Part shown: in pieces, positions 1 to 5,780 of the stretch
Layout of the letters: the number at the start of each line of letters is the position of its first letter
How positions within the stretch are numbered: position 1 is the stretch's first letter
NCBI GenBank assembly: GCA_003564735.1
Contig: PXEK01000135.1
Location: 1 to 8,510, forward strand
Length of the DNA: 8,510 nt
Reading direction: 5' to 3'
Source of the DNA: Cryomorphaceae bacterium
GTDB lineage: Bacteria; Bacteroidota; Bacteroidia; Flavobacteriales_G; Salibacteraceae
Position numbers and translations under genes: made by a program
Notes under the pieces: generated by a model
What the model was told of the DNA's origin: nothing
The model's input: the letters and a program-made list of their open reading frames with translations, nothing else
The model's database searches: none

Positions 1-60
1 AAAAATAGCTAACGGCCAAAGGCCAATGGTCAAATGCTCAGGAAAACCGTCCGCACTATA

Positions 61-155
61 AAATCCGAGAACAAGGCTTGCGCAGACTCAAAAAGCGGAG
101 TTTACTTAGGTAAATGAGCACTTTTGAGACAAGCGTAACGCAGTTATCGGACTTT
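61..155. repeat. Imperfect 95-bp palindrome, probable dispersed intergenic repeat
   Basis: A long imperfect inverted repeat lies 25 bp downstream of the ATPase stop codon. The centre is TTTAC (101-105), loop TTAG (106-109), GTAAA (110-114). Further out CTCAAAA (87-93) pairs with TTTTGAG (122-128), AAC (70-72) with GTT (143-145), TCCGA (64-68) with TCGGA (147-151), and AAA (61-63) with TTT (153-155). The segments between are only partly complementary. No ORF is supported here. Such elements often occur in many copies between Bacteroidota genes, but copy number cannot be seen from one window. It could also act as a transcription end for the minus-strand ATPase; there is no clear T-tract, so that role is uncertain. 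Confidence 0.55.
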
Positions 156-180
156 AGAGAAGGACATAATAAGCCCGGGA

Positions 181-900
181 TTATTTAACTCCTTTAAAAA
201 ACTGCTCCAATTCACTCAGGGTTTGAGCATTGGTTTCGATAATATCTTTCAAAATTTTACCTTCGTGTAATATGACAATTCTTGAGCAAATCTCGGTTAC
301 GTGAGTTAAATCGTGACTTGAAATCATCACGGTAAGGTTTTGCTCTGTCGTAATTTTGTCGATGATTTCTCGAAGTTTGAACTGACTCGAAGGGTCTAAG
401 TTGGCGAAAGGCTCATCGAGAATTACAATTTTGGGATTACCTATAAACGCCGCTGCAATACCCGTTTTTTTGCGGTTTCCCATAGACAAATCACGAATAA
501 ATGCTTTTTTACCCGTAATTTCATTATTGAACATGGGCTCAAATCGCTCCAATTTCGCGTTCAGTTCTTCAGTTGTGAGATTGTGGGTGGCGGCAACAAA
601 CTTGAAGTACTCATCGGGCTTGAGGTAGTCAATTAAAAATCCGTCATCTAAATACGCTCCGGTAATTTGTTTCCATTCCTCGCTTTTATGAACGGGTACT
701 CCGCCCAATTTCACTTCGCCGGCATGTAACGGAATTAAATCCAAGAGGGCTCTAAAAAGCGTGGTTTTACCGGCTCCGTTATTACCAACCAATCCAAAAC
801 ATGCACCGGGTTTTATCTCCAACTTTTCAATATCCAAAGCGGTAGTGTTGCCGTAGGTTTTACGCACATTTTCTATGGTTATGTCGCTTGTGTTCTCCAT
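181..900 (-). CDS. ABC transporter ATP-binding protein
   Basis: Cytoplasmic nucleotide-binding subunit, 239 aa, of an ABC-2-like exporter, hydrolysing ATP to drive a membrane partner. The Walker A motif is GNNGAGKTT (residues 39-47), the signature is LSMGNRKK (138-145), Walker B is IVILDEP with the catalytic Glu at 163, the D-loop is NLDP (167-170), and the H-loop lies in ISSHDLTHV. At the usual Q-loop position it reads YLDDGFLIDYL, so the conserved Gln appears to be Asp; I recall similar motifs in related Bacteroidota ATPases. The length is normal for a stand-alone ATPase. The permease gene lies upstream on the same strand, 182 bp away, and is the natural partner. No convincing Shine-Dalgarno or TAnnTTTG element precedes the ATG. 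The substrate is unknown. Confidence 0.93.
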   Translation of the reverse strand: MENTSDITIENVRKTYGNTTALDIEKLEIKPGACFGLVGNNGAGKTTLFRALLDLIPLHAGEVKLGGVPVHKSEEWKQITGAYLDDGFLIDYLKPDEYFKFVAATHNLTTEELNAKLERFEPMFNNEITGKKAFIRDLSMGNRKKTGIAAAFIGNPKIVILDEPFANLDPSSQFKLREIIDKITTEQNLTVMISSHDLTHVTEICSRIVILHEGKILKDIIETNAQTLSELEQFFKGVK

Positions 901-1082
901 TGTGTTGTTTTTTATGGGTCAATATCTTTGGTGCTTTACCGGCGTAGGTGATTGGTTTCTCACAGCTCGGTGTCGGCTAAAGGTTCGGGGTTCTGACCAA
1001 TATGATTAAAGTTTTTTCAATTATTCGCGGGTTCATTTACAAAATTCGAGGGCAATAGGTCGTATATCATAAATAGCCGATT
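901..1082. other. Gap between exporter permease and ATPase genes
   Basis: This 182-bp stretch separates two minus-strand genes that are expected to work together. I see no RNA gene, no strong terminator hairpin with a T-tract and no consensus TAnnTTTG element on the minus strand. The only ORF from an ATG that I followed on that strand is 17 codons without a ribosome binding site, and I do not call it. Whether the ATPase is co-transcribed with the permease therefore cannot be decided from sequence. Confidence 0.5.
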
Positions 1083-1724
1083 TTAATCCTTACGCCTGAA
1101 GCCTACAGCCATATTGTGTTTTTTCTCTCTAAAATTATCGGCAATTCCTTTGATCCAAAAGTTGTACAGGGCTAAACTTGCTAACCCAACCGCCGTAATT
1201 ACCACGTATCCCGTGGTTTTGCCAAAGAAAAAGCTCACGGCAAAAAAGATAAAAACGGGCACAACGAGTAACGGAAGCATAATTAAAAATTGTACGGCTG
1301 AGGTGCCTTGGTAGTTAAATGCACTGCCTGCGTCGAGGTCTATTTTTTTGCGTTGATAGGTGGAAAAAAACATCAAAATGAAAATGTTTACGCCCACATT
1401 GTAAACGGCAAATGCGGTGTGACTCATCATGAGTTCAATATCCATTATGCCGCAAAACAGGGAAAGTATAAAGCTGATGCCCACTAAAAAAGCCAATAGC
1501 CTGAATTTAGCGCGGTAGTAATCTTCAATGTTTATGTTGCGGGTGAAAATACCATCAAAAAATTTCGCCTCCCAAGCGCATAAAAACTGCCCGTAGTTCA
1601 TTGCGGCAAAACCGGTCATAAAGGTGCCTGTAAAGGCCAACATGAGCGAGCTGTACTCGGCAGCGGGTATTCCGGGTTTGTAAAAAATCAATCCGTAGCC
1701 CACAAACAGCAGTGAAAGCAACAT
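1083..1724 (-). CDS. DUF5687-like ABC permease, C-terminal half (after in-frame TGA)
   Basis: C-terminal half of the exporter membrane subunit, 213 aa from the first ATG. It has about six hydrophobic segments, such as MLLSLLFVGYGLIF at the start, FRLLAFLVGISFILSLF, VGVNIFILMFF and VQFLIMLPLLVVPVFIFF. The same frame is open upstream to 1796 and encodes 24 further residues including AEWKLILRNKRTRS, a basic amphipathic segment I recall as conserved in the DUF5687 family. The ATG at 1724 would therefore drop a likely essential part, and it has no Shine-Dalgarno sequence. With the upstream half the protein would be 498 positions, the expected size for an intact family member. Independent translation of this fragment is doubtful. 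It is best read as the distal part of one interrupted gene. Confidence 0.7.
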   Translation of the reverse strand: MLLSLLFVGYGLIFYKPGIPAAEYSSLMLAFTGTFMTGFAAMNYGQFLCAWEAKFFDGIFTRNINIEDYYRAKFRLLAFLVGISFILSLFCGIMDIELMMSHTAFAVYNVGVNIFILMFFSTYQRKKIDLDAGSAFNYQGTSAVQFLIMLPLLVVPVFIFFAVSFFFGKTTGYVVITAVGLASLALYNFWIKGIADNFREKKHNMAVGFRRKD

Positions 1725-1756
1725 TACGCTGCGCGTGCGCTTATTTCGTAAAATGA

Positions 1757-1799
1757 GTTTCCACTCTGCCGCGGCAAGTTGGGAAACGATATCTTTTCA
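1757..1799 (-). other. In-frame TGA followed by a bulged hairpin inside the permease gene
   Basis: On the minus strand the permease frame reads LEWS, TGA (1799-1797), then KDIVSQLAAAEW without frame change. Nine bases after the TGA a 31-nt hairpin starts: GTTTCC (1787-1782) pairs with GGAAAC (1762-1757), CA (1781-1780) bulges, ACT (1779-1777) pairs with AGT (1765-1763), G1766 bulges, TGC (1776-1774) pairs with GCA (1769-1767), and the loop is CGCG (1773-1770). The codon would become sense by one substitution, for example to GGA (Gly), CGA (Arg) or TGG (Trp). The simplest readings are a nonsense mutation or a sequencing error; recoding is possible but unproven. Confidence 0.85.
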
Positions 1800-2579
1800 T
1801 GACCATTCTAACCGACTTAAAAATCCGGTGGTGTTAGCGTTTACTTTCCACATTTCGCCGTAGCGGTTTTGTGCAAGGTACTGTTGGTTCATTTTATAGG
1901 CAACGGCCGGTAGTACAATACACAACAACGCCGCCGGTGAGGCTAATAGTTTACCTAAAATCATTTTTGATATATCGGTAAGTGCAAAACCTTCAATCAG
2001 CACAGTGGAAAATACGGCCGCAAAACATAAAATCATAATCAAAGCGGCTTTTAGGCTTCCGGCAAAGAGTCTGCGTAAATAATCGGCAATAAAGGAGTTA
2101 AACAGCATCAAAAATACCATGCCGGCGGTAAAAAATATCGCTGCGGTAATGCCCTGCTCCGGGAAAACGGCTTGGACCGAAAAAGGAATAATAAAGAGCA
2201 GTAAGAGCAAATTAAAAAAGTTGAATGCCGAGCGAAGTAGTAATACATGAATAAGCCGCTTGTAATAAACGGGCTGTAAAACGTAGTGCTTGAGATTGAT
2301 GCCGCCTCCCGATTGAAAAAAGAAGCGCATAATAACATCAGTAATAATGATGTAGAGTATATACTGAGATGCAATTTGAATAACGGTTTCTCCTTCACTT
2401 GCTTGTTTTACCGCTAATTGTGGCAAGTAAAAACCCAATAGCGTAAAAATTGCGAGAAAGTAAACGGCTAAAAAGCCCATGAATATTTTAATGAGCCAAC
2501 CGCCGCGTATAAAGCCTGTCCTAACTGTGCTCTTATACGTATGGTTTAAAAGTGTTTTTAGTAACCCCGGTGTATTCAT
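1797..2579 (-). CDS. DUF5687-like ABC permease, N-terminal half (ends at in-frame TGA)
   Basis: N-terminal half of a multi-pass inner-membrane exporter subunit, 260 aa. A short basic cytoplasmic start (LLNHTYKSTVRTGFIRGGW) precedes about six hydrophobic helices, including IFMGFLAVYFLAIFTLLGFYL, ILYIIITDVIMRFFF, FNFFNLLLLLFIIPF, ALIMILCFAAVFSTVLI and LLCIVLPAVAY. The pattern and the neighbouring ATPase fit the Bacteroidota DUF5687 family, which is about 490 aa and has two six-helix halves; the family name is from memory of motifs. The ORF ends at a TGA after RLEWS while the frame remains open for another 237 codons downstream. The ATG at 2579 follows a perfect dyad and a consensus-like TACATTTG element by only a few bases. 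The gene may be a recent pseudogene, a readthrough gene or an assembly error. Confidence 0.75.
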   Translation of the reverse strand: MNTPGLLKTLLNHTYKSTVRTGFIRGGWLIKIFMGFLAVYFLAIFTLLGFYLPQLAVKQASEGETVIQIASQYILYIIITDVIMRFFFQSGGGINLKHYVLQPVYYKRLIHVLLLRSAFNFFNLLLLLFIIPFSVQAVFPEQGITAAIFFTAGMVFLMLFNSFIADYLRRLFAGSLKAALIMILCFAAVFSTVLIEGFALTDISKMILGKLLASPAALLCIVLPAVAYKMNQQYLAQNRYGEMWKVNANTTGFLSRLEWS

Positions 2580-2580
2580 T

Positions 2581-2630
2581 TAGCAAATGTAGGATATTCA
2601 ATTTTGATGAGTTGAATATCATTTGTGCTA
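2581..2630. promoter_or_regulatory. Perfect 9-bp inverted repeat abutting the permease start
   Basis: GATATTCAA (2593-2601) and TTGAATATC (2612-2620) are perfect reverse complements with a 10-base spacer. Outer arms continue the symmetry: AAAT (2585-2588) with ATTT (2621-2624) and TAGC (2581-2584) with GCTA (2627-2630), with small asymmetric loops. The structure ends one base from the permease ATG and overlaps the candidate -7 element. It could be an operator for a dimeric repressor or a 5' leader hairpin. It is too AT-rich and wrongly placed for a terminator of either neighbouring gene. Confidence 0.55.
2584..2591 (-). promoter_or_regulatory. Candidate -7 element TACATTTG of the permease
   Basis: The minus strand reads TACATTTG, a full match to the Bacteroidota -7 consensus TAnnTTTG, ending 4 bases before the ATG at 2579. 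I find no TTG at the usual -33 distance. If real, the transcript would start almost at the start codon and be leaderless or nearly so. An 8-base pattern with two free positions can occur by chance, so support is modest. Confidence 0.35.
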
Positions 2631-2704
2631 TTTACTTTGAGGGGGTTAGGGAAAGTGTGGCGGTAAATTTTGTTTGTGGAATTTGCCTTGAAACACTACT
2701 TAAT

Positions 2705-2744
2705 TAGTAACTTTAGTATTGGGCTAGTAACTTTAGTATTGGGC
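2705..2744. repeat. Perfect 20-bp tandem duplication
   Basis: The unit TAGTAACTTTAGTATTGGGC occurs twice head to tail (2705-2724 and 2725-2744) with no mismatch. It lies mid-way in the intergenic region between the divergent permease and kinase genes. Each copy contains TAACTTTA, one base from the TAnnTTTG -7 consensus, and a TTG lies 17 bases before the first copy at 2688-2690. The duplication may double a binding site or a weak promoter, or be simple slippage. Confidence 0.9.
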
Positions 2745-2896
2745 ATAATCAGTAGATTTGAGTCGATTAATAACAGGAGTTTCAATACTTGATATTTGAG
2801 AGTTGTAAATTGTTCAATTGGGCTAAGAGAAAAGTCAAGTTGGAATTAACTGTGAGTAAACTTTAAAATAAACACTAACAATCTTACCGAATTCGA

Positions 2897-2904
2897 TATT
2901 TTTG
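2897..2904 (+). promoter_or_regulatory. Candidate -7 element TATTTTTG of the kinase operon
   Basis: TATTTTTG matches the TAnnTTTG consensus and ends 20 bases before the proposed kinase ATG at 2925, which leaves room for a short leader. No TTG is seen at the usual -33 distance (about 2874-2876), so recognition strength is uncertain. Confidence 0.4.
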
Positions 2905-2924
2905 TCTCAAAATAATTGAACCCT

Positions 2925-4880
2925 ATGATATTTAGAAATAGAGGATTTAAAATTTTTCGTTTGTCTATCTTTCTTTTTTGTTTACATGCAGGGAATTCGG
3001 GTTTTGGTCAGAACCCCAACTGGAGTGACTCTCTGGAAAAGTACAAGCGCATGCCTCAGCAACAGGGCGTTCAAAAAATGGAAGCAGCCATTCAACGCGA
3101 TGATTTTACGAATGACACCTTGCGTTTTGATTACATGGGTTCTATTTTATTTAGATACAGCCGAACAAAATCAACAGATACACTTTTGAGTATTGCCAGC
3201 AACATGCTCAGCTTGGCAGAGCAAATAGGTGATTCTGCGCGTATAGCCAAAGGGAATCTCACTAAATCATGGGTTTATCGGGATAAGGGAATGATTGACT
3301 CCACGCTTCATTTTTCCCAAATTGCGCAAAAAACCGCCGTGCAAGCGGGCGATTCTTCTATTTGGCTTTCTTCATTAAATACCTTGGCGGCTGTTTATTA
3401 CGATATGAAAATTGACAGCTTGCAAATGAAATACTTAAAACAAGCTGAGGAATTGTCGCGCAATTCACGGTTTGCGAGAGAGCGCGTTTTAATTACCTCG
3501 AATTTAGGGTATTTGTATTTAAAAGCAGGGGGTAATTCAATGGCTAAAAAGCTTTTTCTTGAAAGTGATTCTCTCACACGAAGGGTGGCTCCTTCAAATT
3601 ACTACGGGTTTTACTTGAACTTTAATCACCTTTCTGACGTGTGGCAAAACATCGGCAATTGGGAAAAAGCTATTCAAAATGCTGATTCCATGCGTCATTA
3701 TGCGAGGCTGCTGCAAAGCCGGCCTCACATTTCCGTTTCTCAAGCACGCTATCATTACCTCAAGATTAAGGCGGGTGAAAAGGTAACCCAAGGTAAGTGG
3801 TATGAAGATTTAAAAAATACCTCAAACAATAATTTATCTCCCGATGAAATTAAAAGTTTGCACTATTATACAATGGTAATTGACGGCAACTTTGGTAATT
3901 ATAAAGAGGCTTATGAGAAAAGTTATAAATATGCCGAGTTAATTGACTCACTCAACTCAGAAGATTTGAGAGATAAAATTTCATCAATTAGAGAGCTGTA
4001 TGCTGCAGAACAGCGCGAAGGTGAAATTTTACGCCTCGAAAATGAAAATCGTATTTCACATTTGGAGTCTGAAAAAAAACAAAGTAGAATTATTGCATTG
4101 GGCTCCGGGTTTGTACTGGTGCTGTTAGCCGGGGGCTTTTTGTTTGTGTATAACCGTAAACTAAATCGAGCCAAACAAAAACTGGCTGAACTCAACGAAA
4201 CTAAGGACAGGTTTTTTGCCATCATTTCACATGACGTGCGCAACGCAACTACGGCGTTTCAAGGCCTGGGTAAAATCATAAAAAAATACGTGAGTCAGGG
4301 CAAAGAGGAGCGGTTAGATTCACTGGGGACGAAAATTGATAATGAAGCCGATCATTTAAACGGGTTGCTCGACAATCTGTTAAATTGGAGTATGACGCAA
4401 TTAAAAGCCGTACCCACAAAACCTGAAAAACTGGAATTGAAAAAACGCACTCAAAGCATTATAGAGTTGTTTCAAAACCACGCATCATCAAAAGATATTG
4501 TACTTGAAAGTAAACTGGACGAGAACATAAAAGCCGTTGCAGATCCCAACGCGTACGATTTAGTTATGCGTAACTTGGTGAATAACGCCATTAAATTTAC
4601 CGCCCCGGGCGGTAAAATAACCATTACCGGCGTTTTGAGTAATCACACGGTAAAACTTCAAGTGCGTGATAACGGCAGAGGAATTCCTCAAGAAAAGCTG
4701 GAAAAGCTTTTTGATATTGACTCTAAAAAAACCACTAAAGGAACCGGCGGTGAAAGAGGCAGCGGTTTGGGACTGGTACTTTGCAAAGAGTATTTAGAAC
4801 TAAACGGCGGAAAAATAAAACTGGAAAGCGAACCGGGAAAAGGCACAACCGCCACGGTTGAATTAAAAACAGCAGCGTAA
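2925..4880 (+). CDS. TPR-sensor hybrid-free membrane histidine kinase
   Basis: Inner-membrane sensor kinase that autophosphorylates and passes phosphate to the regulator encoded next. From the ATG at 2925 it is 651 aa; a TTG at 2916 in frame would only add three residues before the signal peptide. Order: signal peptide (about 1-28, ending GFG before QNPNW), a helical TPR-like periplasmic sensor (about 35-350), a charged coiled coil, one membrane helix (about 389-410), a HisKA-like H-box with His436 in SHDVRNA, and an HATPase domain with N-box NLVNNAIKFT (from 550), G1 DNGRG (582-586) and G2 GSGLGL (612-617). The Pro normally found five residues after the phospho-His is Ala441. There is no receiver domain. 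The stop overlaps the next start (TAATG), so the two are translationally coupled. The ligand is unknown. Confidence 0.93.
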   Translation: MIFRNRGFKIFRLSIFLFCLHAGNSGFGQNPNWSDSLEKYKRMPQQQGVQKMEAAIQRDDFTNDTLRFDYMGSILFRYSRTKSTDTLLSIASNMLSLAEQIGDSARIAKGNLTKSWVYRDKGMIDSTLHFSQIAQKTAVQAGDSSIWLSSLNTLAAVYYDMKIDSLQMKYLKQAEELSRNSRFARERVLITSNLGYLYLKAGGNSMAKKLFLESDSLTRRVAPSNYYGFYLNFNHLSDVWQNIGNWEKAIQNADSMRHYARLLQSRPHISVSQARYHYLKIKAGEKVTQGKWYEDLKNTSNNNLSPDEIKSLHYYTMVIDGNFGNYKEAYEKSYKYAELIDSLNSEDLRDKISSIRELYAAEQREGEILRLENENRISHLESEKKQSRIIALGSGFVLVLLAGGFLFVYNRKLNRAKQKLAELNETKDRFFAIISHDVRNATTAFQGLGKIIKKYVSQGKEERLDSLGTKIDNEADHLNGLLDNLLNWSMTQLKAVPTKPEKLELKKRTQSIIELFQNHASSKDIVLESKLDENIKAVADPNAYDLVMRNLVNNAIKFTAPGGKITITGVLSNHTVKLQVRDNGRGIPQEKLEKLFDIDSKKTTKGTGGERGSGLGLVLCKEYLELNGGKIKLESEPGKGTTATVELKTAA

Positions 4881-5635
4881 TGCATAATGTAAGATTATTA
4901 ATTGTAGAGGATGATCCGTTGCAGTGCGAGAAAATGGAAAACTTGGCCGAGGATTTGGGTTACGAAGTTGTGCAAACCGCCGGCAGCGCCGGTGAAGCCA
5001 TAAACCTCATTAACTCCGTTCAACCCGATGTACTCATCATGGATATTCATTTAGATGATGACTTAGACGGTATTGATGTAGTGAAAAAAGCCAAGCCCGA
5101 AACCGACTTTGCTCTAATTTACGTAACCTCCTTATCTGATTACGAAACACTGGAGCGCTCACAAGCAACCGATCCGGATGCGTATTTGATTAAACCCGTT
5201 TCTGAGCCGCAATTAAAATCGGCAGTGGAACTGGCTGTTTTCAAAAGAGCCCAAAATCAAAAACTGCTCACTAAAGAATTTCAAAACCGGGAAAACTTTA
5301 TAAGCGGGGTTCTGAATAAAAGTGTTTTTGTGAAAATAGGCGATTTGCTTAAAAAAATAGCGTTTGATGAAATTCTGTATTTTCAAGCGTCTAAAGATAA
5401 ATATTGCGATATTGTTACTCGTGATAAAACCATTACCGCCCGAACTACATTATCTGAGTTGGCCGAGGTTTTACCCGACTCTTGGTTTTTGAGAATTCAC
5501 AGATCTACAATAGTAAACCTCAAGCATGTACAAGCCGTGAATAAAGATTATGTGTTAATTAATGAAACTTTAAAAGTTCCGCTGGGTAAAACGTTTAAAC
5601 AGGAACTTTACTCAAAAATGAGGGTTTTGGGTTGA
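4880..5635 (+). CDS. LytTR-family response regulator
   Basis: DNA-binding transcription regulator, 251 aa, the partner of the upstream kinase. The receiver domain (about 4-120) has the acidic pair Asp11-Asp12, phosphoacceptor Asp55 in LIMDIHL, Thr83 in IYVTS and Lys105 in IKP, so all key residues are present. After a linker, a LytTR domain (about 147-250) is shown by ILYFQASKDKYCDIV, the WFLRIHRSTIVNLKHV stretch and KVPLGKTF near the end. The ATG overlaps the kinase stop by one base, indicating one operon and a dedicated pair. LytTR regulators usually bind paired short sites; a partly matching dyad lies downstream at 5669-5693. Targets are unknown, but the outer-membrane gene downstream is a plausible candidate. 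Confidence 0.95.
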   Translation: MHNVRLLIVEDDPLQCEKMENLAEDLGYEVVQTAGSAGEAINLINSVQPDVLIMDIHLDDDLDGIDVVKKAKPETDFALIYVTSLSDYETLERSQATDPDAYLIKPVSEPQLKSAVELAVFKRAQNQKLLTKEFQNRENFISGVLNKSVFVKIGDLLKKIAFDEILYFQASKDKYCDIVTRDKTITARTTLSELAEVLPDSWFLRIHRSTIVNLKHVQAVNKDYVLINETLKVPLGKTFKQELYSKMRVLG

Positions 5636-5668
5636 TATCTTAAATTTTTTTATTCTTCAAAATTTTAT

Positions 5669-5693
5669 GTCGTTAAACTGACTGTTTAAAGAC
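5669..5693. promoter_or_regulatory. Dyad between regulator and outer-membrane gene
   Basis: GTC-G-TTAAAC (5669-5678), loop TGACT (5679-5683), GTTTAA-A-GAC (5684-5693) form an inverted repeat with one internal mismatch. It is not followed by a T-tract, so a simple intrinsic terminator is unlikely. The halves contain CTGTTTAA and, on the other strand, CAGTTTAA, which partly resemble the GTT core of LytTR sites. It might be an operator for the upstream regulator acting on the gene at 5781. Confidence 0.4.
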
Positions 5694-5760
5694 GTAAATT
5701 CGCCATTAACGGCATTTGAAATACTTGTTAATAGCTGCAATCTACTTTTACACCCTCTTA

Positions 5761-5769
5761 AAAGGAGAG
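5761..5769 (+). promoter_or_regulatory. Shine-Dalgarno-like AAAGGAGAG
   Basis: A strong AGGAG core lies before the outer-membrane gene, but its GGAG ends 13 bases from the ATG at 5781, longer than optimal. An ATG immediately followed by TAA sits between them (5770-5775). Shine-Dalgarno sequences are uncommon in this phylum, so the match may be incidental. Confidence 0.35.
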
Positions 5770-5780
5770 ATGTAAGCAGC

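Larger units (their letters stand above)
2580..2924. other. Divergent intergenic region between exporter and kinase operons
   Basis: This 345-bp AT-rich stretch separates a minus-strand gene from a plus-strand gene, so it must carry promoters for both. Apart from the dyad at its left end, the 20-bp tandem duplication and the two -7 candidates listed separately, I see no ORF with coding character and no RNA gene. Its size leaves ample space for regulator sites. Confidence 0.7.

Noticed and set aside
1010..1063. 17-codon minus-strand ORF between permease and ATPase
   Set aside because: It is very short, has no ribosome binding site and no recognisable features.
1083..1799. Frameshift in the permease gene
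   Set aside because: Both halves are in the same frame (start 2579 and internal ATG 1724 differ by a multiple of three) and the intervening codons are open apart from the TGA, so it is a single stop codon.
1741..1800. Coupled restart at the ATGA overlap (ATG at 1800)
   Set aside because: That ATG is in another frame and gives only 19 codons before TAA, so it cannot restart the C-terminal half.
1083..2579. Alternative genetic code with TGA as a sense codon
   Set aside because: The regulator gene ends with TGA at its expected family length, and no other gene in the window contains an in-frame TGA, so TGA works as a stop here.
2705..2744. Start of a CRISPR array
   Set aside because: There are only two adjacent copies with no spacer between them, and no cas gene is present.
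2916..2924. TTG start for the kinase
   Set aside because: It adds only three residues and the ATG at 2925 gives a normal signal peptide, so ATG is preferred.
3594..3791. Antisense ORFs inside the kinase, barrel and TANFOR-like genes
   Set aside because: They overlap well-supported genes, show no domain signals and are explained by the coding strand's codon pattern.
5640..5660. T-tract after the regulator as an intrinsic terminator
   Set aside because: No GC-containing hairpin lies immediately before the T-run.
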